Positions 8,789 through 16,326 of a stretch of DNA of 61,658 nt are shown here, piece after piece. The stretch's first letter is position 1; the number at the start of each line of letters is the position of its first letter. The stretch is from a virus, in IMG/VR virus record IMGVR_UViG_3300043640_000110, positions 1 to 61,658 of that record; one strand, given 5' to 3'. A program made the translations under genes and the position numbers. A model generated the notes under the pieces. That model was given only the letters and a program-made list of their open reading frames with translations, did not search any database and was not told the DNA's origin.

Positions 8789-9534
8789 TTCGTGTCGATT
8801 CCCGCATCGGGTCCGGGGAACTTACCGGCCTGTTTAAGCCCTATGGCATTAACGTCGAAAAAACGCACCTGGAGTATGGTGATTTCGACTTTGAAGGCAA
8901 AGGGCCAAATGGTCTCTGCTCTGTGGTATTTGAACGGAAACGAATCGAGGATCTTGTAGCATGCATGCAGGATTTTCGATTAGCCGGTCACCAGCTACCA
9001 GGGATTTCAGAAAACTATGATTATGGCTATCTGATTATCGAAGGAATATGGAGGCCAGATAGTAATGGCTTCCTCGAAATCGGAGACCGGGGCAGCTGGC
9101 GCGGGAACGGTATTCATACTCGCTCCATAACTAATTTTGTAATGGGATTGACCCTGCGAGCTGGATTAATCCCCTGGCGAACCTCGACACAAAAGGAAAC
9201 GGTAGGCTTCATCGTTGACCAATACCGGATGTGGAACGAGAAAGCCTGGGAGGAGCACAAATCTCATGATGTCGTATATGCTCCGGCTGAATCCGGCTCG
9301 CTGGGTTTGTTCTTAAAACGGCGTCCGGTTTCCCTCGCGGAAAAGCTCGCCATGCAATTACCGGGAATCGATGACAAGGCGCGGTACATCGCAAGGCATT
9401 TTAAGAATGCCAGACAAATGTTTAATGCGGAGGTAGAGGAATGGGCTTCAGTGCCATGGCAGACGCGATCGGGAAAGTTCAGATTGCTCGGCTCGGCAAT
9501 TGCAAAAAAGGTTGTGGGGGCAATCACATCATGA
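8785..9534 (+). CDS. ERCC4/XPF-type structure-specific nuclease
   Basis: The 249-aa protein opens with the ERCC4 nuclease fold: Asp5, GD at 32-33, and the signature FERKRIEDL (49-57), equivalent to the V/I-ERK-xxx-D motif of XPF and Mus81. The C-terminal part includes LPGIDDKARYIARHF, a helix-hairpin-helix-like element. These enzymes cut branched DNA. I chose ATG 8785, which overlaps the upstream stop as ATGA. A phage carrying both this and an XPD-type helicase is notable; a role in resolving replication or recombination intermediates is likely. Confidence 0.85.
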   Translation: MIRVDSRIGSGELTGLFKPYGINVEKTHLEYGDFDFEGKGPNGLCSVVFERKRIEDLVACMQDFRLAGHQLPGISENYDYGYLIIEGIWRPDSNGFLEIGDRGSWRGNGIHTRSITNFVMGLTLRAGLIPWRTSTQKETVGFIVDQYRMWNEKAWEEHKSHDVVYAPAESGSLGLFLKRRPVSLAEKLAMQLPGIDDKARYIARHFKNARQMFNAEVEEWASVPWQTRSGKFRLLGSAIAKKVVGAITS

Positions 9535-9695
9535 GTTTTCATATGGAGTGTATCTGTGGGAACAAGATCACAACCATAGCGCCGGAGGGGATCTGCGGGA
9601 ATTGCGGACGCTCCTGGAAAAACGAATGGAAGGCCGCTGCCAAGGAACTAGGCGACATCCCGAAGATGAAACCGCTCTCTCGTTACGCCAAATGA
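9531..9695 (+). CDS. Zinc-ribbon protein, 54 aa
   Basis: The start ATG 9531 overlaps the nuclease stop (ATGA) and the stop overlaps the next start. The product has CICG and CGNCG pairs about 15 residues apart, a compact zinc ribbon. Its tight coupling to the ERCC4 nuclease suggests it may assist it, but this is inference. Confidence 0.65.
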   Translation: MSFHMECICGNKITTIAPEGICGNCGRSWKNEWKAAAKELGDIPKMKPLSRYAK

Positions 9696-9913
9696 AGATA
9701 AAGCAGCTCGACATTGTTCTCAGGCGAAACAAGCGGGGACAGATTGTGGCCCTGGCTCGGCAGATGACACCGGAGGGCTTGAAGTATGGAACGAATTTAC
9801 TCAAGGGTAGGCACCCGTCAGATTTTAAAGACGCCAGGACCTTGGTGCAAGCCCTTATGGAACATACGGTAACGCAACTGGATTTTTTCGAGGAGAGCAC
9901 GGAGTGGGAATAA
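9692..9913 (+). CDS. Small unknown protein
   Basis: A 73-aa basic-to-acidic protein starting MKIKQLDIVLRR, coupled by ATGA to the zinc-ribbon gene. A longer open frame reaches back to 9500, but that part lies within the two upstream genes in another frame, so I start at 9692. No family recognised. Confidence 0.6.
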   Translation: MKIKQLDIVLRRNKRGQIVALARQMTPEGLKYGTNLLKGRHPSDFKDARTLVQALMEHTVTQLDFFEESTEWE

Positions 9914-9932
9914 ATGCCATGGAAGTAGGCGT

Positions 9933-10385
9933 ATGGGAGCAGTAATGACAATCGGACCTTCCTGCCGGGACCTGGGGTTATCCCTGGATGTGCTCTCTAA
10001 CTTTGTCCTGGGCGAATTGGAATGGGATTCGATCGATGGAATAATCTGCGGCATAGAACCGGGCTGGGATCAGGCTGTAGCTTTGACCGCCCTGGACATC
10101 GGCAAACCAGTTCACGTCATCACGCCCTATCCTGGCTGGGAAAAAAAGTGGTCCGATTCCATTCAAAAGAAATGCTTGCGAATTATCGATCAGGCAACCA
10201 CCTGGACGTACATGAACAGCATCCATGATGAGCGGCCAGCAGACGGCCATATGGTCGATTGTTCTGATTCAGCTCTGGCTCTGATCCCGGATGGCTGGAT
10301 GAGTAATCGCCTAAGCGTAGCAACGCTAAAGAAGATCCCAATTAACAATCTTTGGAGAGCGATTCATGAAGCGGGGGTTTTATGA
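9933..10385 (+). CDS. YpsA/SLOG-like (DUF1273-type) protein
   Basis: The 150-aa protein has the layout of SLOG-superfamily proteins related to YpsA: a GIEPGWDQAVALTALDIGKP segment near residues 48-67, followed by a VITPYPGWEKKW motif. SLOG domains bind nucleotides or nucleotide-derived ligands in a Rossmannoid pocket, and some act as sensors or nucleotide hydrolases. An alternative start is ATG 9945, which has GGGAG upstream. It sits in the recombination operon. In this phage it might modify or sense nucleotides; that is inference. Confidence 0.65.
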   Translation: MGAVMTIGPSCRDLGLSLDVLSNFVLGELEWDSIDGIICGIEPGWDQAVALTALDIGKPVHVITPYPGWEKKWSDSIQKKCLRIIDQATTWTYMNSIHDERPADGHMVDCSDSALALIPDGWMSNRLSVATLKKIPINNLWRAIHEAGVL

Positions 10386-10660
10386 CACAGCAAAAGAAGC
10401 GGGGGTTGTTTCATCCGGGACATGTAGCCACTGTCCGGAGACCGCAGCAGGTAAGCAATGAGCAGATTAATAAACTGCTGGTGATGTTGAGTATTGCCGG
10501 TGAAATCACATCGGATTTTAACGAACATACGAATCAGTGGGAATACGATGTTGACGGCGCGGTTCGGTGGGTTGAGCTGCAAATGGGTTACATGATTGAC
10601 AGTCTGGGCGAGTTGACAAACGGACAAATCGGGGCCTGTTTCGAGGAGTTGGACGGATGA
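10382..10660 (+). CDS. Unknown protein, 92 aa
   Basis: ATGA overlaps join this gene to both neighbours. The protein is basic at the N-terminus (QQKKRGLFHPGH) and helical and acidic after. No domain recognised. Confidence 0.6.
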   Translation: MTQQKKRGLFHPGHVATVRRPQQVSNEQINKLLVMLSIAGEITSDFNEHTNQWEYDVDGAVRWVELQMGYMIDSLGELTNGQIGACFEELDG

Positions 10661-10809
10661 AATCTCAAAATATCTGCCAAAACCCAGGCTGTGGAAAGTC
10701 TATCGAACTCAAGGGGCCTAATGCCAACCAGGGCAAGAGTTACTGTAGCCCACGCTGCCGTGTTGCTGCATGGAATAAACGTAATCCGCGTATCCGGGAG
10801 AGTAAATAA
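10657..10809 (+). CDS. Zinc-ribbon protein, 50 aa
   Basis: The product has CQNPGCGKSI near the N-terminus and YCSPRCRVAAW about 20 residues later, the four-Cys ribbon found in many short phage and bacterial proteins. It starts in an ATGA overlap with the previous stop and ends 2 bp before the next ATG. It is short but well supported by its motif and spacing. Confidence 0.7.
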   Translation: MKSQNICQNPGCGKSIELKGPNANQGKSYCSPRCRVAAWNKRNPRIRESK

Positions 10810-10811
10810 AT

Positions 10812-11216
10812 ATGGCTGAAAAAATAACGGTCGCCAAAACGGTCGATAAAGTAGCAAAGTTTTCATTTAAAACCCTTCCGGAAGTACGGGAGGTGGCAGA
10901 GCTGAAATCACGCAAGAGGATAATCGCCCTGCTTACCAAATTGGCTGAATTGGACCTGGAGATGAAGGCCAATAAAACCCGCATGGACAAGACCAAGGAT
11001 GAGCTGGAAACCCTCCAGAACGAAACCGGCATGATCGGGTTCCGCTTTGAAAAGTTGTGCTTCATTTCCCGTGAGGTTCCCGGCAAGAAAACGCTGGATA
11101 AAATGGCGCTGATCGAAAACGGCGTCGAGCCTGAAGTAATTGAAAAGTCCATGAAAACCGGGAAATCGTATATCGAACACCGGTTCAAGGATATTTCAGA
11201 CGGGGAGGACGAATGA
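10812..11216 (+). CDS. Coiled-coil protein, unknown
   Basis: A 134-aa, highly charged protein with a likely coiled coil between residues 30 and 75 (Lys/Glu/Leu heptads) and a C-terminal acidic tail. Similar short coiled-coil proteins are common in phage recombination operons. The function is not known. Confidence 0.6.
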   Translation: MAEKITVAKTVDKVAKFSFKTLPEVREVAELKSRKRIIALLTKLAELDLEMKANKTRMDKTKDELETLQNETGMIGFRFEKLCFISREVPGKKTLDKMALIENGVEPEVIEKSMKTGKSYIEHRFKDISDGEDE

Positions 11217-11404
11217 ACAGCCGGGATCAGAAAGCTGCTCAGTGGGTCGCGGAAAACCGGGGGAGATTATCTGAGATTGCTGATAAAGTACGGCCCAAGG
11301 TTACGCCACAGTTCGTGCAGATGGTTTTGCGGGGGAAACGGAAAAGTGAAGACGGAAGAGTTGAGCGAGAACTGAAAAAGGCGGGGGCACCGGTATCGAA
11401 ATGA
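11213..11404 (+). CDS. Cro-like helix-turn-helix protein
   Basis: The 63-aa basic protein fits a small HTH: a helix (LSEIADKVRP), a turn and a recognition helix (TPQFVQMVLRGKRKS). It is coupled by ATGA to genes on both sides. A local regulator, perhaps of the glycan cassette that follows, is a fair guess. Confidence 0.6.
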   Translation: MNSRDQKAAQWVAENRGRLSEIADKVRPKVTPQFVQMVLRGKRKSEDGRVERELKKAGAPVSK

Positions 11405-12564
11405 GCAAGTTTAATTTAAACCAGCCAGTTCCCATACTTTTACTAGGGGACGCCCCAGATCAAAAGACCGGCCTGGGCAGGCTCGGCAACGATCTCGCTT
11501 GGCTTCTCTCTTCCATGCCGGAATTCAAGGTTGGCTACCTGGGCCGTGGCGGAATGGGACGTGCCAAGAATCCCTGGGCGCAATACGCTTTCGCCGCTCA
11601 CGAACAATGGGGCGAATCGAAAATCGAGGACGCCTGGGACGATCTCAGCCAAGGCCAGCCGGGAATCATCTTCACTCTCTGGGACGCCAGCCGCTTGGTC
11701 TGGTTCGCCGATCCCACTGGCTTATCTCCTCAGCTGCAAAACTTCCTGACCTACGGCAATTTCGAGCGCTGGGGTTATTTCATGCAGGATTCAACGGGGA
11801 TTATTCCCAGTCAGATTCCCTTGGAATGTGCGGAAGTATTCGCCCGTTACAGCCGGGTTCTACTCAGCTCTAAATGGGGCCACCAGATCACGAAGAATTC
11901 TATTCAGCTGCCTGATGTGGACTGGATTCCACACGGTATTAATCGCTCCGTTTTCCAGCCTCAGGACCGCATGATTGCACGATCAGGCTGGGGAGTTAGC
12001 GAGAAGGAAATCGTCATCGGTTGCGTGATGTCCAACACCGCGCGTAAGCAGTGGCCGGTGGTCTTAGAGTCTATTGCCCTGATGCCGGGTCGGCCCAAGC
12101 TATGGATTCATACCGACCGGCTAGTGAATTACTGGAACTTGAATGCCCTCGCCGTCGAGTACGGATTAACCGGTGACAGGATTATTTTCGAAGACCGGTC
12201 ATTCTCCGATAAGGAATTGGCCTGGAGGTATTCCGCGTGTGATGCCACGGTCGTTATTAGCGGCGGGGAGGGATTCTGTTACCCGGTTGCGGAAAGCCTG
12301 AGCTGTGGAATCCCTGTGGTTACAGGCGAGTATGGCGCTGCCGGAGAGCTGACGGATCACGGGTCTATCCCTCCGAAATACAGCGTGATCGATACCAGTC
12401 ATAACGTGAGGCGCGCCCTTTATTCTGCCGTGGATGTGCGAGATTCTCTTCAACGATGTTTGGCTATTTATGGCGAGCTGGATTGTACCAAGCTGGTGAA
12501 TCATTTGGACTGGCCGAACTTGGGTCCGGTGTGGCGGAAGTGGTTACGGAAGGGGCTCGTCTGA
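11401..12564 (+). CDS. GT4-like glycosyltransferase (GT-B fold)
   Basis: The 387-aa protein has the N-terminal G-L-G-R loop of GT-B enzymes (DQKTGLGRLGNDLA, about 20-33). Near residues 280-320 is a C-terminal donor-binding motif (GGEGFCYPVAESLSCGIPVV), with the E-x7-E-like Glu residues of family GT4. It should transfer a sugar from a nucleotide-sugar to a glycan or protein acceptor in the cytoplasm. It opens a cassette of four glycosyltransferases and two methyltransferases and is coupled to the HTH gene by ATGA. Confidence 0.85.
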   Translation: MSKFNLNQPVPILLLGDAPDQKTGLGRLGNDLAWLLSSMPEFKVGYLGRGGMGRAKNPWAQYAFAAHEQWGESKIEDAWDDLSQGQPGIIFTLWDASRLVWFADPTGLSPQLQNFLTYGNFERWGYFMQDSTGIIPSQIPLECAEVFARYSRVLLSSKWGHQITKNSIQLPDVDWIPHGINRSVFQPQDRMIARSGWGVSEKEIVIGCVMSNTARKQWPVVLESIALMPGRPKLWIHTDRLVNYWNLNALAVEYGLTGDRIIFEDRSFSDKELAWRYSACDATVVISGGEGFCYPVAESLSCGIPVVTGEYGAAGELTDHGSIPPKYSVIDTSHNVRRALYSAVDVRDSLQRCLAIYGELDCTKLVNHLDWPNLGPVWRKWLRKGLV

Positions 12565-12566
12565 AA

Positions 12567-12782
12567 ATGAAAGATGAAGACGTTCAGAAAATGATCGATT
12601 TTTTCTTTGTCCTACTAGCTTTTCTTGTTTTTATTTATGTTTGTGGAATCTGGCTTGGAGAGCAGCTAAATGGAAAAACAACTAAGTTTTATCGCAACAA
12701 CAATCACCACAGACACGCGCAAGCTAAGCGATTTCGAAACATCCACCACCGGAATAGCTGCAAACGTTTCCGTATATCATAA
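12567..12782 (+). CDS. Small membrane protein candidate
   Basis: A 71-aa frame with one strong membrane segment (FFFVLLAFLVFIYVCGIWLG, residues 10-29) and a His/Arg-rich tail. The first half is free of other genes, but the last 113 bp overlap the next glycosyltransferase in another frame. If real it may anchor or couple the cassette; the overlap keeps confidence modest. Confidence 0.45.
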   Translation: MKDEDVQKMIDFFFVLLAFLVFIYVCGIWLGEQLNGKTTKFYRNNNHHRHAQAKRFRNIHHRNSCKRFRIS

Positions 12783-13413
12783 CGAACCAAATTGCGGAGT
12801 TGTCCCGGCGCTTCAATCTGTCTATCGCCAACAAAAGGGCTATGACGTAATCGTTTTCATGCATGATGACGTGCTGATTTATGACCATCTATCTTCCAGC
12901 TGGTATGAACAGGTAATGGCCGAGTTCTGTGATCCCAAGGTAGCTATCGTCGGCCTGGGCGGCGCAAGCGGGATCGGCTTGCCTGATATCTACAAAATTC
13001 CCTACCGTACCAACCAGCTTCAACGCATTGATTATCGATCCAATCAGGAGGATTGGGAAATCCATGGCGGTCACGGGTTGGGCCGTAGGGATGTTGCCGT
13101 AGTGGATGGCTTCTTTATGGCCGTGCGGACTGAGTTCCTGAATCAGATCGATGGCTGGGCTGGATTTAAGCACAATTTCCACATGTATGATGCCTATCTT
13201 TGCCTGATGGCGGCGCGGAGGGGCTGGAAGGTTAGATGTGTTGGCGTGAAATGCTTGCATCGCGGAGGGGGAACGAGTACAAAAGCTGAATACGCGGAGT
13301 GGTGCAAGGAGCGCGGGACAACGATGGAGCGAGACCATCAGGAGCCGCATGTTTTTATCTATGAGGAGTTTCGAGACTTATTACCGCTGAGGGTTGGAGG
13401 TGAGGTTTTATGA
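12670..13413 (+). CDS. GT-A fold glycosyltransferase
   Basis: The 247-aa protein resembles family-2-like transferases: a MHDDVLIYD segment (about 58-66) supplies the DxD-type metal/nucleotide site, followed by GGHGLGRRDVAVVDGFFMAVR, the acceptor-side motif. It lacks a membrane segment. GGAGAG precedes ATG 12670. It ends in a 4-bp overlap with the methyltransferase gene. Confidence 0.78.
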   Translation: MEKQLSFIATTITTDTRKLSDFETSTTGIAANVSVYHNEPNCGVVPALQSVYRQQKGYDVIVFMHDDVLIYDHLSSSWYEQVMAEFCDPKVAIVGLGGASGIGLPDIYKIPYRTNQLQRIDYRSNQEDWEIHGGHGLGRRDVAVVDGFFMAVRTEFLNQIDGWAGFKHNFHMYDAYLCLMAARRGWKVRCVGVKCLHRGGGTSTKAEYAEWCKERGTTMERDHQEPHVFIYEEFRDLLPLRVGGEVL

Positions 13414-13964
13414 TCGCTTTTGAAGATGCAATGCAAATTACTCGCGGGGTATCGTCGGAGACCGCGTTTGACGACACGGAATTGCGCGCGCTTTACGATC
13501 TACTGTTGGAGGTTCCAAAAGGCGGCATCGTGACGGAGATAGGCTGTCAGATTGGCCGGTCTTCCTCGCTAATCCTTCAGTGTGCGCGAGACAATTTCCT
13601 TTCGGTTCATATTGACCCTTGGACAGTGCAGCCTGATTTTGCGGCCCAGTGGCATGATATGGCCTGGAAAATTGGTGTGCCTCATGTTGTATATCAAATG
13701 CGAACGGAAGACGTTTTAAATATCCGTCAATTGCCCCCTTTCGTTGATTTGCTTTTGATCGATGGCGATCACACCGAGGCCGGGTTATTGGTAGATGTAA
13801 AGATGGCTGAGTATTGCATTAGGTTTGGTGGAATTCTTTGTGCTCATGACTATGGCCGCGATTCACTTCCCGATGTAGAAAGAGTTTTGAGCAAGTCACT
13901 GAAAAGCCCATATTGGAACCAGTTAGGGTTATCTGGAACTCTTGGTTGCTGGCGGCGACTATGA
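13410..13964 (+). CDS. Class I SAM-dependent methyltransferase
   Basis: The 184-aa protein has motif I TEIGCQIGRSS (about 42-52) and the LLLIDGDHTEAGLLVDVKMA segment of the Methyltransf_24 type, where the Asp/His pair can bind metal. Such enzymes often O-methylate sugars. ATGA overlaps on both sides place it inside the glycan cassette. Confidence 0.8.
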   Translation: MIAFEDAMQITRGVSSETAFDDTELRALYDLLLEVPKGGIVTEIGCQIGRSSSLILQCARDNFLSVHIDPWTVQPDFAAQWHDMAWKIGVPHVVYQMRTEDVLNIRQLPPFVDLLLIDGDHTEAGLLVDVKMAEYCIRFGGILCAHDYGRDSLPDVERVLSKSLKSPYWNQLGLSGTLGCWRRL

Positions 13965-14680
13965 CCAATATTGTAATGCTGGTACATGGCAGGCGAGCTT
14001 TAACTCAGCAGTCTATCGACACGCTGTTAAAAAACACTGCGCGAAGTGCTTTCAATTTAACGGTAATCGGAGACGATGCTCACCCAGGTGATTATGAAAG
14101 CGATACCGCACGCCTGTGGCCAGAAGACCCTAGGAGCCTGGAATGGATTCAAGTTCATAACTCGGATCACAATCTAGCCAAGCTCCGCAATCTCGGGGTC
14201 TACTGGAGCCAGCATCGTTTCGGGCGCGGGGAATATCTCTACCTCGCGGACAACGATTCCTATTTCACTCCTGGCTGGCTGGATATCCTTCACTCCGCTT
14301 ATGAACAATACAAGGTTGAGCGCTTCGTTCTAATCGGCGGCCAGAATCATCACTATCACCAGCCCATTAATCATGATCGCTGGATTGGGGGAACTCATAA
14401 GCCCGCGTGTGTCCTCCGCGAATACGGAGCCCTGGCCGGTACTTCTCACTTCATGAAGTGGGCGACATGGGATAAGTTCGGCCCTCAGGTGGAAACGGGC
14501 AACTCCGGTCCCTGCCAAAGCGAAGATACCGAATTCTGTGAGCGTATCCGCGCTACCGGGGGAAGAGTAGGAGCGGTCTGGCCGGAGGTGGTTTATGACG
14601 CGGGGATTAAGCAAACCGGTGGAGAGCTGAGTCCTGGAGCGAATACGAAAACGCGGTACCCAGGAGTTGTTTATGAATAA
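13961..14680 (+). CDS. Family-2-like glycosyltransferase
   Basis: Read from ATG 13961 (ATGA overlap with the methyltransferase), the 239-aa protein begins VMLVHGRRALTQQ and has a YLADNDSYFTPGWLD segment (about 85-99) as its DxD-type site, and EDTEFCERI near residue 190. These are features of GT-A glycosyltransferases of the GT2 type. It probably adds a sugar to the glycan made by this cassette. Confidence 0.75.
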   Translation: MTNIVMLVHGRRALTQQSIDTLLKNTARSAFNLTVIGDDAHPGDYESDTARLWPEDPRSLEWIQVHNSDHNLAKLRNLGVYWSQHRFGRGEYLYLADNDSYFTPGWLDILHSAYEQYKVERFVLIGGQNHHYHQPINHDRWIGGTHKPACVLREYGALAGTSHFMKWATWDKFGPQVETGNSGPCQSEDTEFCERIRATGGRVGAVWPEVVYDAGIKQTGGELSPGANTKTRYPGVVYE

Positions 14681-15185
14681 TGATTGCCAGATCAATCTAG
14701 GTTCCGGTCAGCGCAAGTTTTCCTCCCCCTGGATAAACGTAGACGTACAAGCAAAGTGGACCCCGGATATCATCTCTGACGGTGTATCCATGCCCATGTT
14801 TGCGGATAACTCCGCAAAAACCATCGTCATGCATCACGTCTTAGAACACTTCGGATGCAATGAGGCGGATCATGTCATCAGAGAATGCTACCGAATCCTA
14901 GCTCCTGGCGGTAGTTTAATTGTAACCGTGCCTGATATTCCAAATTTAATGAAGGGCTTCTTTCAGGATCGGATTAATTTACAGGTTTTAATGACCAATC
15001 TCTACGGTGCCTACATGGGCGACGAAGCGGATCGGCACAAGTGGGGCTATGGCAGCTTGAGCCTGTATCAATACCTATTCCAGTGCGCCCCGTGGAAGAA
15101 AGCTATTACGTTTGACCATCGGGAGATTCCGGGAGCGGACATCGCAAAAGACTGGTGGATTTTAGGTATGGAGGCTATTAAATGA
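14673..15185 (+). CDS. SAM methyltransferase (Methyltransf_11-like)
   Basis: The 170-aa product starts INLGSGQRKFSSPWINVD, a compact motif I, and has MHHVLEHF and ECYRILAPGGSLIVTVPD, hallmarks of class I methyltransferases associated with polysaccharide clusters. ATG 14673 overlaps the preceding gene by 8 bp; a TTG at 14667 is also open. It likely methylates a sugar. Confidence 0.8.
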   Translation: MNNDCQINLGSGQRKFSSPWINVDVQAKWTPDIISDGVSMPMFADNSAKTIVMHHVLEHFGCNEADHVIRECYRILAPGGSLIVTVPDIPNLMKGFFQDRINLQVLMTNLYGAYMGDEADRHKWGYGSLSLYQYLFQCAPWKKAITFDHREIPGADIAKDWWILGMEAIK

Positions 15186-15361
15186 CAGATGAAGAAAAGC
15201 AAGCCAGTAATGCCGCGTTTGAAGCGGGATGCATCGCGCCGGAAGGATCTATGTGGAGATGTTTGGCATGCGGACGGATAAGTAAAAACCGGATGGGTGG
15301 GGACACGACCGGCTGGGATGAGTCTTGTTTCTTAAACTCGGAATTGGAGGCCGTGAAATGA
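15182..15361 (+). CDS. Zinc-ribbon-like protein, 59 aa
   Basis: A 59-aa protein with Cys at about residue 17, a WRCLACG pair and a later Cys (DESCF). It overlaps both neighbours by ATGA. It may be a zinc-binding adaptor. No function is known. Confidence 0.6.
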   Translation: MTDEEKQASNAAFEAGCIAPEGSMWRCLACGRISKNRMGGDTTGWDESCFLNSELEAVK

Positions 15362-16326
15362 ATCCAGGATTGATCGTCTTAACATGCCGCAACGGCCTGG
15401 AACTATCCAAAGCCTGTCTCGCTTCTCTAAAACTACAGCATCTACGCCCAAACATCCTGATCGTGGACAATAACAGCTCAGACGGTACAACGGCCTGGGC
15501 TAGATCGGAAGCGGAGCGAGATGCAAGGATCTTTCGGACGACTTACAATTACACCGCAAGCGTATCTACTCTCTGGAATGATGCCCTAAGATTTGCCTGG
15601 GCGCGGGGATATGAAGACGCGCTTATTGTGAATAACGATACCGAACTCCTGCCTGAAACTTACGAGTCTCTTCACTGCTGGGCGATCCCTATCTGGAACG
15701 AGGGCGACGGCAGTGAATCGGGTATGGTGACGTGCGTTAGTAGGCGTCATAAGGATGAGTTGGTTTACGATCGGATGATTACTGCAAGGAACCACCCGGA
15801 TTTTTCTTGCTTCCTGATCCGGTGTTGGGCCTGGGAACGGGTCGGCGGGTTCGATGAGGAGTATGTAGGAGCGTATTACGAAGACAACGACTTTCATGTC
15901 AGGCTTCATCGCGCCGGTATTCCTGCGGTATCTATCAGCATTCCTTTCCTTCATCACGGCGGGAGTACGCTGAAGAAGGCCCCAATGGAGGAGCGCCGGA
16001 GAATAGAGTCTAATGCCAGTAAGAATCGAGAGAGATTCTTCCGCTCGTATGGGTGTTATCCGGGGACACGAGGGTATGAAAAGCTATTCGAGGAGGATTT
16101 CAACTCGAAGCGCAAACAGGTTATCAGCGATCTGGCTAAAGCGGAAATGGCGGAAGGGATTTACGATACTACCGCTGAACGGGCGGCTTTTCTAGCAGAT
16201 CAATCACGGTCCCCTTTGTCACCGGCTGAACCGCCTTCTTTAGCATCGATGGCGCACCCCTCCGGAGGGTGGAAAGCAGCGCCAGAGACTCACCCACGGC
16301 CCGAGGAGAAGCAAATACAGCCGTAG
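15358..16326 (+). CDS. GT2 glycosyltransferase with extended C-terminus
   Basis: The 322-aa protein has the GT2 landmarks VDNNSSDGTTAWA (about 37-49), VNNDTELLPETY (DxD-type site) and GGFDEEYVGAYYEDNDFH (acceptor and catalytic region). The fold ends near residue 245. The last 50 or so residues are Pro/Ser/Ala-rich and are encoded by DNA antisense to the end of the ejection-protein gene on the other strand, which overlaps by 158 bp. The tail may therefore be a read-through extension. Confidence 0.85.
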   Translation: MNPGLIVLTCRNGLELSKACLASLKLQHLRPNILIVDNNSSDGTTAWARSEAERDARIFRTTYNYTASVSTLWNDALRFAWARGYEDALIVNNDTELLPETYESLHCWAIPIWNEGDGSESGMVTCVSRRHKDELVYDRMITARNHPDFSCFLIRCWAWERVGGFDEEYVGAYYEDNDFHVRLHRAGIPAVSISIPFLHHGGSTLKKAPMEERRRIESNASKNRERFFRSYGCYPGTRGYEKLFEEDFNSKRKQVISDLAKAEMAEGIYDTTAERAAFLADQSRSPLSPAEPPSLASMAHPSGGWKAAPETHPRPEEKQIQP

